Source of the DNA: Membranipora membranacea
Lineage: Eukaryota > Bryozoa > Gymnolaemata > Cheilostomatida > Membraniporidae
Assembly (NCBI GenBank): GCA_914767715.1
Contig: OU612066.1
Coordinates: forward strand, 35,934,283-35,998,282
Direction: 5' to 3'
DNA: 64,000 bases
The notes under the pieces: model-generated
Seen by the model: only the letters and a program-made list of their open reading frames with translations
Databases searched by the model: none
Told to the model about the DNA's origin: nothing
Shown: positions 13,901-25,744 of the stretch, in pieces
Numbering within the stretch: the first letter of the stretch is position 1
Layout: each line of letters begins with the position of its first letter
Program-made: the position numbers and the translations under genes

Positions 13901-16900
13901 ATACTGACACTAGATATGATATCGTTCCTTTCTAGCATTGAAAATAACAAAATATTCAAAAATTTAAAACCATTGTTCGTTTTTCAAAAAAAGCTTCCTT
14001 TCAATGTCTGGATCGTGATGGATTCATCCGACCTTTGTATCTTGCTTGATTTGAGTTAATTTGGCTGATTTCAGTGGAGCCATGGATGTGAACAGTCTAT
14101 ACTTCGTAACTTTACCCTGGTGTATACAGCAGGATATTATAGATCTATAGAGGAATGTCTGGTCTGCCATCATATTCACGGACCGTTTGTCACCAAAACT
14201 CATCTCTTCAGCGAGGTCTGTGATATTTGTCTTCTAGTCATAGATGTCAATTATGTTGTTGTGTATTTGTATCATTATGGGCGGACACGGTGAGTTGGAA
14301 ATTACTACAGCCCAGTCAAAGAATCTCAGAAAGCTTAGTATTACTAGAAAGCCTTTAAATAGTTGGTTAAAATCCCAGAAAGCTCAAACTGCAAGGAGTT
14401 GTGGCTACATAGAAAAAGAGAAGACAACAACATAATTTCTATCATTTTTTTAAAATGTAGTCAGGGAGCAGGGAGGGTATAGGGAGGTATGGTGTATTTT
14501 ACACGCTAATCATTGCTGGATTCTTTCTAGCTTTTTCATATTAATATCATATTTTTGAATACAGAAGAAGTTATTGGAGGGTCCTACATCCACAGATGTG
14601 AGCGTATTTGCAAGCTGGTTCTTAGATAATAAAGATATGGGGAGGATGGCGGTTGTCTGTCCAGATTCGATGGCGTATGTAACTGACAGAAGTAAAGAGA
14701 CAACAACTAAACCTCAATGGATCAGTCTTGTGAAGAAACGAGAGGTGAACGCAGTTATTGTTTTTCTTTATATGGACACCATGGTGCTGTTATATACTCT
14801 ATGATGGTCACACGATTTATTCATTAAAATCTTTCTTTTTTGTATTGTGTTAAAAATTTTCTGACAGAATAGGCTCTCCCGCCTACTTTGTGATGTGTTT
14901 CAATTCCATTTTTATGATTTATATACCAAACATCTGAATCTGTCTATGATTAAGTTATTTTTATCTTCTCATTGCGCTGATATCTATTATATCTCAGAGA
15001 AATTGTTGACAGGTGGAGAAAATCCGGCTTTCGAATAATCACCTGCTGGAGTTTGAATGCTCAGAAGCTGAGACATACTGTAGTAAATTCAAGGGAAAGG
15101 CCGGCCTAGCTTTATCTAATTGCTGTTTAAGGGAGTTGTCTAAAATGATAAAATTTGCAATTCACAAATGTAAGGTTAGTGAATTCTAACTAATGATGGA
15201 GTCGTCGTAACTTTTATGCGCTTCCTGTTTTATATTTCATCCACATGTAAATTATTTCTCCATCTGTGTTAGAGAATTCTTCTCCTCTGGTACCAAAGAT
15301 ACCAGCAGACAAAATTAACAAAAATTAACAAAGCCCTGTGCAGACAGTGTTCAATATTATTGTGGTCTCATTTAGATAAAACTCTTGCAATTAAACCAGT
15401 CCATTGCAAGAAGCAACACTTGTATAATGTAAAAAATAAGAAGAAGTTGTGTTGAAAACCTAGACAGGACACTATATGGAGCATTAGCATTGAGGCACTG
15501 AGGCATTTAAAAGTGGGCAACGTAACGACACTAGAAGGTGTAGAAGCAATGATGCTATCATTGATTTACTGTGCAAAATCCAGGTTTTTGTCGATAACTC
15601 GATCAATATTGATCGAATTTGGAATTTGAAAATTACAATAGATTCAGCAGATTGTCCTGAACTGTTTGATTCTAACTTTAGGCAAACATTTTTTTTGAAG
15701 AAGAAATAGCGTCAAGTTGATGACAAGATGCTGCTGATTGTAAAGCAATTTTCAAATTCAAAATCCAATCAAAATTGATCGAGTTATGAACAAAAAACCT
15801 GGATTATGGACAGTAAATCAATGATAGCATCGTTACTTCTACACCTTGTAATGATGTTACGTCGCCCCCATAGATTTAAAAACAGTATAGATAGGACATT
15901 GCGCTTCAATAACTTTGCATTATGTCCCCACCCGTATCGTCATTGTGCCACCCGCAGTGTAGCGTTATGCATAGCGTAACTGCTAGTGGGTTTATAGTCA
16001 GCACTTTTTGCCCACCAACCATATTGGCCTGGATGGCTGAGCTGTTAGCGCTGTTGTCTTTTGTTCAAGGAGTTGCAAGTTCAAACCATACTGCAATAGT
16101 TTATTATTTGATACAGCAGGAATACAAGTAGTGCAGTTGATGATAGGTGAATCAGTGACCAGTTTTATTAAAAGGTGATCTTCAAGCGCACCTGTTGGAT
16201 AGATTTTTGTTTACAAACATACTTGTATCTTATATTTTAGTCACCTGATGAATCAATTTTCTGTAGAATTATATGCTAAACACTTGAATAATTTACTTGT
16301 CATAACAAGCAGTAGCATACATGACAATGAATTCAAAAGTGCTGCCTCAGGATTTTCAGTTGAAAGAAGCTATCTCATTGTTGGGCTCTCGGTGTACAAG
16401 CAGACATGTAACAAATGGTTTCGATGCATTTATTGGCATGAGAGCAACCCATCTCTCCTCCCCTGGAAAAGAATAGCAGTTTATGATGTATAACACCAAA
16501 TTAATGATGAGTTGTCCTCTCGTATGTCATGATAATACCTCATATTTGGTATATAATCCTCATCTGTTCCCAAGAGAACATAACAGGGAGTACCTTGGCC
16601 CAAAAGATAATGCATCAGGCTTGGATAAATTAAGACATCAAACTATTTCAAAGGAAAACTAACTTTGTTTATTTCAGTGCAACATGGTACAGGAAATATA
16701 TATTTTTTAGCAAATTCTTCTGCTTTTAAGGGCTATGAACTTTTTCTTAGTCCTCTGAAAATTAAATAATGCTCTCTCAGGGCCTCAAATGTTTATTAGC
16801 ATGGAATTGTCCAGATAAGTTTCAGCCAGACAGTTTCTCAGTGCTACTCTCCAACAGGTTGTATATGTTGCGATATCGGCTATCATTATATATGTGGTAC

Positions 16901-19392
16901 AGCCTGTTCGTTCCATCTCTCGGGCCCATGTTAACGAGTCTGCTCACTGTGCTAATGATCACCTCCCACTCTGATTGAAGCACTGTCCTCTCTATATTAA
17001 AAAACCCGAAGAGAAATATAAGTTTAGAACATTTTGTTCACCAAAAACACCTAACAAGCTAAATGTGGTGATTCTTACAATAAAGTAGGACCTTGATGTT
17101 TGAGCAGCAACACACATCTTAGATATCCAGGGCATTATGGTTGGTTTAACATTTGGCTTTAAGACATTCATATCTCAAATGCAGCGAAAATTTATACCAA
17201 CCTCTGACTGCGCCTGTCTATAGCTATCATTATCCTCATACCCACTGGGCCACTACCACTGCAAATTGTGGCTGTCCCTTCAACGCCAATGTATTTTTTC
17301 TGGGAATCTGTGGCACATATTACCAGCAACCTCATCTAGGTAGGGCAGATGAACCTGAGATAATCATAAGATGCATCTTGTCATATGACTACGGCAATGG
17401 CTATTCTCTTGTTAACTTGAAGAACCTGACCTGACTAGTTCTCTCCTTTGCTCTAGCATGATGATCTACCACACTCAATGAGTGTGTACAGACCAATAGT
17501 AGGACAGTTATTGTTTTTTAAATCTATGGTCGCCCCACAATTAAGTGCCTCACTTCAGCTGTATATGGTAACCTGTCTAGGTCTATGGTTGAAAGTGATG
17601 GTCTTGACTTGTGGTGTATAGTGGTTTTTGCTTCCTGTTCATGCAGCTGTTTGTTAGGTGGCATCACAAGGCATTTAGGGAGTGGACAGGAAATTTGCGA
17701 GGGCTTAGTATAGTAGAACTCAATAACCGGACTGACGCTTTTATTTCCATCCCCTCCCATATTGCTGTCAGTATCATCTAATGGTTACTTCGGCCTTATT
17801 CTTTACCTACAGGAGTTTGGACTCATATGTCATACAGCTGCTGGTACCACATTAGGAGCTTTAAAAAATAAAGGGATATTACCCTGGGAGCTTGACTCTG
17901 ATTTCTGGATACAGCCAGAAAACTTTACTGTGTATGGGGATAAAGTTTTAGCTGCTGCCCGGAAACAAGGCTACAAAACTGTAAGTAGTGCAAATAGTAT
18001 AGGAAAACAGTATAGGTAATAGTATAAAAAAATAGTATACAGAAAAGTTATCTGATTTATTTGCCCAATTAAAGCTCATCATTTGCTTGTTTGTCCCACG
18101 ACTTACTAGGCTACCCAGGACGGGTAAATGTTTCTAAAGTTTAGTTAAGCTACTTAGCAGGTGACGCGAATTAGCCTCCCAACCATCACCAGTCACCTAT
18201 CCATCTTATGCTGAAAGCTGGGTTACAACACAGCCAGCCCTTAAAAGCGTTCGGGATGGCGATAGGCGGCCATAGGCGGCCATAGGCGACCGCCTACGGC
18301 CGCGATCGCCATCCCGAACGCTTTTAAGGGCTGGCTGTGGGCTACAACAGAAAATAATTAAAAAAGCTGTGTTTGCCGAAAACTACAGATGACAGTTGGC
18401 AGGTGATATCCGGGCATTTGCATGCAGTTTGCAAATACTTGTAGAGGACTTCAGGCAGGACTCATTACATATACACAGGCAGCTGGAAGGTTGAGATGTA
18501 TAAGTGGCCGTCAGACACTATAAAACTCATAGAACAAGGCATAACTCCCACACAGATTGAAATAGATGGCGAAATGTTTCCGACATACAATAATCCTGGA
18601 TTCTTTGGACGAAACAAGTATGTACACAAGCATATTGACTAAGGTGGATACGATCACACACTATAACCATTAATGCTGTGGAAATCAATGGAATTCACAA
18701 ACTTTTGCTGTCCGTAGTCACTAGCTTTTCACAGCTGATATAGGTACAGGCTGGTGTGTTTAATCCCTGGCTGAGACGACTAGAGATTGTCCATCCTAAC
18801 CAAAATTTCAATTGTCAAGTGAGAGAGGATTAGCTCTAGCTGTCATCACTGTGGTGCTATTGTACTGAGAATGTTCCACCCATTTTCTACAAGAGCGTGA
18901 CCATGGAATATGGAAGGGATTGTCTTACCCTTTTTTTATCGCGATCCATGATTTAATGACACTACACATTTAGCTACGACAAGATTATCAGCATACCTTT
19001 TGTTTTATTATTTTAGCTTAATATGTTACAGGAATATTGTTTGGCTACTACATTGACAAAAAAACACTAACATTTTTTTAGGGCAAGTTATTGTTATGCG
19101 ACAGGGGTTCTCCTCGTGTGCAAACTGTTATTAGTTGAGAGACGGCAATCCAAGTGTTACCGCATCACTTGCACACTAATGATCACTTATGTCAGCTCCT
19201 TTATTTATTTGCAGATATGGGCATGAGATATTTCAGCATGCACAGCATTGGACGCAGGTTAAGAGCATGTCAAATGATAAACTTGGTTACACAGGTGGAA
19301 GTTTTAATAAATGCTCAAAACCAGGCAAACATTACTGCCTCGATAGAAATCATCCAGACGGCAGCATCATGTTTAACGAACCAATACCCTGA
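7996..19392 (+). CDS. FKRP-like: FKRP-like protein (LicD-superfamily ribitol-phosphate transferase relative)
   Basis: Eleven exons keep frame: 7996-8108, 8818-9016, 11051-11206 (or -11194), 12475-12707, 13368-13548, 14075-14215, 14565-14744, 15013-15174, 17813-17980, 18490-18617 and 19215-19392, giving about 610 residues (human FKRP has 495). FKRP is a Golgi type II membrane enzyme that adds ribitol phosphate to the glycan of alpha-dystroglycan. Residues 6-23 form the expected N-terminal membrane anchor. The LicD core is TTLGALKNKGILPWELDSDF, corresponding to the SLLGAARHGDIIPWDYDVD region of FKRP with both D residues of the DxD pair kept. Just before it are the FKRP-like RLSNNHLLEFEC and a CC pair. 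The middle part (LVYTAGYYRS, CLVC, GPFV) is weaker. The acceptor of exon 10 and the donor of exon 3 are the least certain joins. The exact acceptor in this animal is unknown. Confidence 0.8.
9017..9090 (+). repeat. 13-bp tandem repeat made of splice-donor sequences
   Basis: Directly at the 5' splice site of FKRP-like exon 2 the motif GTAAGTCACCRAA repeats 5.7 times. The first four copies keep GTAAGT and the last two read GTAGGT. Every unit therefore offers a near-perfect donor. As 13 is not a multiple of three, use of a downstream copy changes frame and soon meets a stop (TAA at 9043-9045). Confidence 0.9.
9397..10310 (+). mobile_element. 5'-truncated LINE fragment (reverse transcriptase C-terminal part and 3' end)
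   Basis: A frame open from about 9397 to 10182 encodes about 220 residues of the thumb and connection region that follows the polymerase core in CR1/L2/Jockey-type LINEs: the segment SKTQEMMF, then KVKYLGVTVDDKL, then a helical tail ending before TAA. No EN domain or (Y/F)ADD box remains, so it is truncated at the 5' end as LINEs usually are. A short 3' UTR follows and ends in ATCCATCCATCC (about 10285-10302), a typical microsatellite tail. It lies in intron 2 of the FKRP-like gene on the same strand. Confidence 0.8.
10545..10705. repeat. Dispersed repeat, inverted relative to a copy at about 7370-7512
   Basis: The words GCAAAATACAAGAT, TTTCAGTTTTAAAGATTCAA and AAAGATGATAGTACG appear here. 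Their reverse complements occur, partly rearranged, at about 7370-7512 (for example TTGAATCTTTAAACTGAAA and ATCTTGTATTTTGC). The two copies flank FKRP-like exons 1 and 2 and the LINE fragment. They may be two copies of one small element or the two arms of a larger one. Confidence 0.5.
12213..12319. repeat. 8-bp tandem repeat (GTCCCATT)n
   Basis: About 13 exact copies of GTCCCATT lie in intron 3 of the FKRP-like gene. The open frames across it are products of the repeat and not genes. Confidence 0.97.
12725..12840 (-). mobile_element. Reversed LINE 3' end remnant
   Basis: Read on the minus strand this ends in TTGTCAGTGATTGTAATAAATCCATCC, which resembles the 3' end of the LINE at 9397-10310 (TTGTCAGTATTAAC followed by AATAAATCCATCC). 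Only the 3' UTR part is visible, inside intron 4 of the FKRP-like gene. Confidence 0.55.
15523..15873. mobile_element. Fold-back MITE with 8-bp target-site duplication
   Basis: Arms of about 110 bp at 15523-15635 and about 15755-15873 are inverted copies, sharing GGTGTAGAAG, ATGCTATCATTGATTTACTG and AACTCGATCAAT (reverse complements on the right). ATTTAAAA flanks both ends (15515-15522 and 15874-15881). An 8-bp duplication fits the hAT superfamily. No coding capacity. It lies in intron 8 of the FKRP-like gene. Confidence 0.75.
16027..16100 (+). repeat. tRNA-like sequence, probably SINE head
   Basis: A box-like TGGCTGAGCTGTTAGCG and B box-like AGTTCAAACC are 40 bases apart, as in a tRNA, but no acceptor stem pairs. 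It is better read as a decayed SINE head than as a tRNA gene. Confidence 0.45.
18229..18339. mobile_element. 111-bp palindromic MITE with GC-rich centre
   Basis: The arms (18229-18263 and 18305-18339) pair almost perfectly: CACAGCCAGCCCTTAAAAGC at the left end and its complement at the right. The centre repeats AGGCGGCCAT and is very GC-rich against an AT-rich background. GGTTACAA (18221-18228) and GGCTACAA (18340-18347) look like an 8-bp target-site duplication with one change. The CAC...GTG ends and 8-bp duplication fit a hAT-type non-autonomous element. It sits in intron 9 of the FKRP-like gene. Confidence 0.8.
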
Positions 19393-20716
19393 TGTGTCCA
19401 ACCAGGTGTGCCGGTGGTGTAGTGCTGAGGATTTAAACTTTAAACTTTAGATCTACTGGTACAATCTCTAGTCACCACTCATCTCTCCAACAATTACCCT
19501 AACAGTGGCATATGCCTACACTCATATCATTCTGCTTTGAATCATGTATAATTCATATATATAATATATTATACTCTCGTTACATGCAATATATAATGCC
19601 ACTCCGTTATTCTCAATAATTTTTGCTCTTTTATTTGATGATTATTATTCATTTTAATTTTTGGGATAGTCAGAAATGCATTTTAGAATACATTAAAACA
19701 ATGGCTATATGTATTCTTCTCATATTGAGGACATTCAACATAGTGAAGCTAGTTTGACCCTGCATCCCGTTGTATTACAGCAAATATGTGACAAGCATAT
19801 AAACATATTATTATAATATATATATTGTATTATATATTATTATTCAATATTGTAATAACGTTAAAAATAAAAGTAGTTATCGTAAAGCCTATGGATTGCT
19901 AACTTGGTATCATCAAAGTTATATTCACCTACTCGGACTTTGCCAGGTTACCGGTAGTGTGGCATTATGTCCAGTAAGGACTTTAACCGCTATGCACCTC
20001 GACATCAGCATATCTATCCTAGACAGGTTTGAGATTTTTATCGGACAAACATTGGTCGTTTTTGTGGTTGAGCTGTTATTTGCATTGCAGCTAATCTATA
20101 GTAGTGGAGCTGTTATCTCGCCCTTAACAGTAAAGTGAAACTTGACTTAAAGTTTTAGTCCCCTAGGATACAGGATAACATTTCAGGCTGTTGTTAATCG
20201 GGGCATCCTGCACAAAATGCTCAATTCTCAATTCCAGGGCACGCTCACAGAAGAAAGATTTTGAAACGTAGAAATCGAAGAGGTACCTGCGTTATCAGCG
20301 CTTAGATGAATAAGGTATCGTTACATATCCCAAGTGACAGGCCTGGTGGCCTTGGTACAGCCCGAGTCTCGTTTAATAGTTAGGCAAGGTCTGCTTTGTA
20401 GTCAATACAATAGAGCACCTTTTTGAGTGAAGTTTAATAAATAAATATAATAGGAGTTGTCCTCTTTTTGTTATGGGATTTCCCAAACAATTTCATACCC
20501 TTGTGACTCAGGTGTTTCCGGGGGTGTGGTTTTCTTTCAAGCTGAGTGATAAATTAACAATTAATTGCAACTTCAACTTGAAAGAATATTGTGAATTTAT
20601 GGATTGAGATTTTAAGAAACATTAATAGACTGTAATATTGGCCACTTACATGAAAAGAACCACTGCTCAAACTTCAATCAGGTAATGAGTAACTTCCTGT
20701 ATCTATATAGTTCATT

Positions 20717-21015
20717 CATGGGTCCCTGGGACTTGGTTGGTACATGTCTTTACTTTGCCAATGTCCAGTATACAGGTCTACTCCAAAACCTGGGATTTTG
20801 GCAATGTTTGACTGCCCTCCTTGAGTTTTTGTTGTTTTGTTGAACAACAAAACAACAAAAACTCAAGGGGGGGCAGTCAAACATTGCCAAAATCCAAGGT
20901 TTTGGAGTAGACCTGTGGTCCAGTATCAACCGCCCAAAAAACTGTGCTTGTGTTTTTTGGGTGGTTGATACTGGACATTGGCAAAGTAAAGACATGTAAG
21001 TCCCAGGGGCCCATG
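20717..21015. mobile_element. Palindromic MITE interrupted by a second MITE
   Basis: The ends (CATGGGTCCCTGGGACTT and AAGTCCCAGGGGCCCATG) and the next segment (CATGTCTTTACTTTGCCAAT and its complement) belong to the same family as the intact palindrome at 57621-57712. The copy is split by an inner element (20772-20917). The right side also gained a hairpin, CCGCCCAAAAAA to TTTTTTGGGTGG (20931-20964). AGTTCATT occurs at 20709-20716 and again, two bases outside the right end, at 21018-21025, and is probably the target duplication. Confidence 0.8.
20772..20917. mobile_element. Inner nested MITE with 9-bp flanking duplication
   Basis: Inverted arms begin ACAGGTCTACTCCAAAACCT and end in the complement. 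The centre is a long hairpin of TTTTTGTTGTTTTGTTG with its complement. GTCCAGTAT flanks it on both sides (20763-20771 and 20918-20926), and this word exists only once in the intact outer element, which shows insertion of the inner into the outer. A diverged partial copy is at 25853-25968. Confidence 0.8.
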
Positions 21016-22152
21016 AGAGTTCATTTGCTCAAACCAACTTCATTCAATGCAGATTTTATGATGATGATGATGATGACTAGTGTTGTATTGAGCCAGCAAA
21101 AATGAAAATGAGCCGAGCCACTGGAGTTTCCCTAAATTCGGGTACGGTTGATAGTGGACATTGGCAAAGTAAAGTCATGTAAGTCCCAGGGGCCCATATA
21201 CGAGCCGGGACGATTCTTTCGATAGGTTGATCGCCGTCGGAGTAGTTGTCTCCTTCAAGGGCGATATGTATAGTGACAACAGAGTGAGACTTGATTATCT
21301 GGATGTAAATAACAGTATATCAGTCATCGGAGATGTAATAGTTAGGCATTTTGTATAGCTTCACAGCCACGACTTGCAAGGGATCAATTCAAGGGGCGTT
21401 TTGGTGTCACATTCACAATCGCAAGGTTGTCAGCAGTGGTTTGTTAACATATAAGGGGGAGGATAAGGAAAAAAGAGACAACTTTTGTTAGTAATCTGGG
21501 ACAACACTGTAGGGGTTTCCAGTGGATTATCAGACACCAGGCCACACCGCACACGAGACCAGATCAGGGTAACAAGTCCTTGCCCATACACTAAAATTAA
21601 CCACAACAAGGCGCCGGGAGCCAAGCACGGGGAAGGGGGCTCGGTACCCTTGAAAACACGGTAACAAATGCACAATCAAATCAGCACTGAGTACTTGTTT
21701 CATGAGGTGGTAAATATTGTTGGAGTTGAGTAAGACGGGAGCAACAAATTACAAACGGAGTAGGATGGCTAATATACAATGAAGTAGGACAGTCCAGTAT
21801 GTCGTTGAGAGTAGTCAGTGGTGTGAGTCATAAGTCAGTAAACAATATCATGAGTCATCAGTAGTACAATAACGATCAATAAATAAATGAGCAACAAGGG
21901 ATATAGTAATGCGAACAACGAACAACATATACAGTTATCATAACTCAGTTCGATGGATAGCTGGGTTGAGATATCGGTAGACTCGCTGTCTGAAAGCATA
22001 TTTCTTCACATTGGTGTTAATTGTACCAACAACAGAACCTGCATATGGCTTGTGGAGACTTCGCTTTCATCAACAGCTGCTGAACCTGCAATGATTTTAA
22101 AATACAATTTTCGATCGGAATTTTGTCGTCTTTCAGCTAGAGTCTGGCAATC

Positions 22153-24365
22153 GAACTAAGACATGAGATCACTGATATGATCCGACTTCTTTTTGTGATA
22201 AGCCCATCTTAAAGCCTTCCGATTAATCGCTTCAATAGTGTCCATGTGTTTCGCCAAGTGAGGCGACCAGCTTTGAGACGCGTATTCCAGTATAGGCCTA
22301 TAAATATATTTATAGCAAATAGATCTGGATTTTGTACGAGCTTTTTCCAAATTTCTCATCGATATATGAAGTGTTTGAGTGGCTTTCTTACATATCTCCC
22401 TGATGTGTTTGTCGAAGGATAATTGGTCATCTATATGTACACCAAGATATTTGATACTGGAGACTTGAGTCAGCTTGGAGTTGTTGAGCGTGTAACTAGC
22501 CTGGGTTGAGCTCTGTTTTTGACGCTGTATTCTCATGTGTTCACACTTATCAACATTGAACTTCATCTGCCAGGTGTTAGCCCACTCAATGAGTCGATCA
22601 AGATCGCTCTGCATATGATCCACATTCACCTGTGGTTGTATTCGGTGAAAAGCTAAAGAGTCATCTGCAAATAATCTAAGGTTACAAAAATGTACATGTC
22701 ATTGATATATAATAAAAACAGGATGGGCCCCAGAACACTGCCCTGGGGCACACCAGAGGTAACATGATGCAAAGAAGATTGGGCACCATTAACTGTCACT
22801 GTGAGTAGTCGGTTGGATAACCAGTCAGATATCCAGTTGCAGGTAGCTCGATGGATTCATATGGCTTTCATCTTGAGGAGAAGTTTTGGATGTGAGACGA
22901 CATCAAAAGCCTTTGAGAAGTCAAGGACTGCTAGATCAACCGGGATGTTCTGATCATAGGCTTCTACTAGGTCTGTTACGGTTGTAAGGAGCTGGGTGTC
23001 GCAGCCATGTTGCTTTCTAAATCCATGCTGGCATTCTACAAGCAGATTGTTATTATCTAGGAAATTGTTTATGTCATGACATAGAATATGTTCTAGTATT
23101 TTAGATGTAATACAGGTCATAGAGATTGGTCGGTAATTCAGCGGATTACTGTGGGAACCTTTCTTGTGGATTGGAATGACATTTGCAAGCTTCCAGTCGC
23201 AGCGCCTGTATCAAGAGAATATTGGTAGATTAATGACAATGGTTTGTAGATAAAATTCGCCAGAAACTACAGCAGGGCAGAGGAGAGTCCGTCAGTTCCT
23301 GTACCTTTAGTGCGATCAAGTGATTGGAGTTGCTTCAGCACTCCTTTAGGCTCAATATTAATACATGAAGACTGTTGAGCAGTACTAAGGTTTGTGGGAG
23401 GCTGTCTACCATCATCGTCAGTAAAGACAGAGCTGAAAGCAGATGCAAAACAATCAGCGATATCAGCTGCTGAGTCGGACAGGCAACCATCTAACTTCTT
23501 GATTGTTTTGCTGTTTCCACGCCTGTTAGAAATGAACTTGAACAGGGGTTTACTGTCTCCATTCTCAAGCTTGCTACAAATATGGTTGTTTACAAATGCA
23601 TTGTAATCACGGTTTATGAGTTTATCACAGAGTTTAGATTGTTTAGATGCTTTTTCTCTGTTCCCTCTCTGTTGATTTGGACATCCAAGGGCTCGGGGTG
23701 GGCTGTCTCCTTTTGCTTGGGATGTTTTTAGAAGCGGATTTGAGAATACTGGATTTGAAGGTTTCCCAAACTGTGTTTACAGGGGCCCCAACTTTCACTT
23801 GCTGGCTAATTTCAGTTTCGATGTCATAGCAGTCAATCATTATCTCAGGGATTTTGGCCTTTTTGAAATTCCAAAATGGTGTAGTATTGTTGTTATTGAT
23901 AGAGTGGGATATGGGATGCTAAGAGAATAGATCAAACAAAAGCACATGGTGATCAGAACAACTGGGCTCACTTATAGGGATGGAGAGGTCCAAGTTAGAG
24001 AGTACAAGGTCGAGGGTGTTTCCATGTGTGTGTGTCAGAAAATCAACAAACTGTTCGAGGTCACAGGCTTCTACATAATTCAGAAATGATTCATGCATAT
24101 TTGGGTTCAGGCGTCTTTTGAGTTGACATTTTGACCCATCAATGTCTGGTAGGTTGAAGTCACCTACAATCAGTTGATTACATGAGGTTTGGTCACGATG
24201 CCAGGTAAGGAAATCATCTATTGAATTGATATTTGGTCTCTGATAGTACACTGTAAAAGAGAAAGAAAAACCACCAATACTAAGGTCAAGTGACAGGATT
24301 TCACCTCTTTCTTCTGGTGTGATCTTATTGACTAGTATATTCGATGTATCACAAACACCAATCAA
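22153..24365 (-). mobile_element. Degenerate non-LTR retrotransposon (EN-RT LINE, CR1/Jockey-like)
   Basis: On the minus strand, in order: the C-terminal half of an apurinic-type endonuclease at 24365-23919 (motifs IVGDFNLPDID and CSDHHVLL), a linker (23840-23643), and RT motifs (GFRKQHGCDTQL, LDFSKAFDVVSH at 23120-22857; [17 protein letters not shown] near 22770-22700; the catalytic box as FADD near 22665; then KYLGVHIDD and the thumb to 22156). The frames are broken by shifts and stops, so it is inactive. Sequence from 24850 to 24381 on the same strand may be its upstream part but is not recognisable. The 3' end was not located. No link to host genes is seen. Confidence 0.85.
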
Positions 24366-25607
24366 TACTCCTCCAATACTTTAAGCAGTTGTTTGGATTG
24401 GCAGGTGCACCAGGGGTTGGTGAATTTCGGATTTGATTGCCTCTAGGACTAGAAACAGGGGTTTCAGGCATTCTTGAATCCCAGTTGTCACCTGAAGCCA
24501 GGTTAGCAACCAGCCACCCACAGACACAGCACCAGAGTCACCTAACTTGGAGTCCACAGAAGTGGATAGACAACTACCCGTCCCAAAACCCAGGCCCACA
24601 GTAACAGAGCAGAACTGGGGTCCCACAGGGCTCTGGAGACAAATACAGTGTTTTGTTAGTAGTAAATAGGTAGTGGTGTACTTACTGACAGTGCTAAGAA
24701 GTAATACAAACGGATGTGATTTGGATTTTCCACTAGAAGGGTTTCCCATTGAGAGTTGCAGGTAGCCTCCACTTTACCCAGGAATCTCACCAGAGCACCT
24801 CGGTTAAAGCTGCTAATATGCCGCTTAGTTTGTTGAGAAGGCTTCAATACAGCTTTTTCGTAGTTTCTGGTACTGGATGATCGGTATAACAGCAGGATTT
24901 CTCAGATAAGGATTGGACTTCAGGAGAACAAGATCTTCTAAGCGTCCATCTTGACCTTGAAGGAAGTCTCGAAGGTCGAGTTGAAAAGAGCTCGTGAAAT
25001 GGATTTACATTACGACTTCATAAGTTGATGTCCTACACTCTGTCTTGGTTTCACATCTAGGAAATTGCTATGTCTACTCTGAATTATTGAGTCATTGTTA
25101 TTGAATTATTATTATTATGATATTTAACAATATCGGACCACAAAAATGATAAGCCCATTATCCAGACAGTACATTACTACATACATAAAATGAAGTTGAG
25201 ACTAGTGATGGCAAATTGTCAGATTTTGGCGAGACGGGACGAGACCGAGACAGCATGAAAATCCGAGACGAGACCGGGACGAGACCGAGACATATCGATG
25301 CCGATAAAACATCCTTCAGATATCACATTTTAAAAGAATGATGGATATTCATCCACTAATCACTAGTGCAATTAGCTAATAGTACATGTTAAGTTTGATT
25401 CAGTTTGTATTATATCATCTAGACATAATGAACTATGTTGAGACCAAGTTTCATCAAATTCTGTCAAGTATTTATCAAATTATAGATGTCTGAAGAAAGC
25501 TTTATGTAGTGTTGTAAGCCGTTCATAATAATCACAGCAAAAGCATGACTAATAGCTATGTTTTATGATCATATAGTATCCATTTCCAATATTGACACTC
25601 AAAATCC

Positions 25608-25677
25608 ATAGCGTAGTGGTTAAGATCGTGGCCTGTGGGTCACAAGGTCTCAGGTTCGAGTCCAGGTGTAGGCAGTA
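25608..25677 (+). repeat. tRNA-derived SINE head
   Basis: A box GCGTAGTGGTTAAGA and B box GGTTCGAGTCC are at tRNA spacing, but the flanking bases do not form an acceptor stem. It runs directly into the minisatellite that follows, which may be its tail. Confidence 0.55.
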
Positions 25678-25744
25678 TTTTGACCATCACTAGTTGAGAC
25701 CCGTGAAGTTGCAGACTTCTGCCATGACTTGACCCTAACATGAC

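Larger units (their letters stand above)
19393..22152. other. Region after the FKRP-like gene without recognised genes
   Basis: No host exon was recognised. AT repeats lie near 19550-19575 and 19800-19850. The nested palindromes at 20717-21015 and half of another copy at about 21147-21203 (GTTGATAGTGGACATTGG to AGGGGCCCAT) are present. A (GAT)n tract is at 21058-21075. 21200-22152 may be 3' flank of the minus-strand LINE, but I see no diagnostic motif. Confidence 0.5.

Noticed and set aside
24381-24847. Minus-strand frames upstream of the LINE endonuclease
   Set aside because: Rich in S, L and T, not recognisable as ORF1 or host protein. May be decayed LINE sequence but cannot be supported as a gene.
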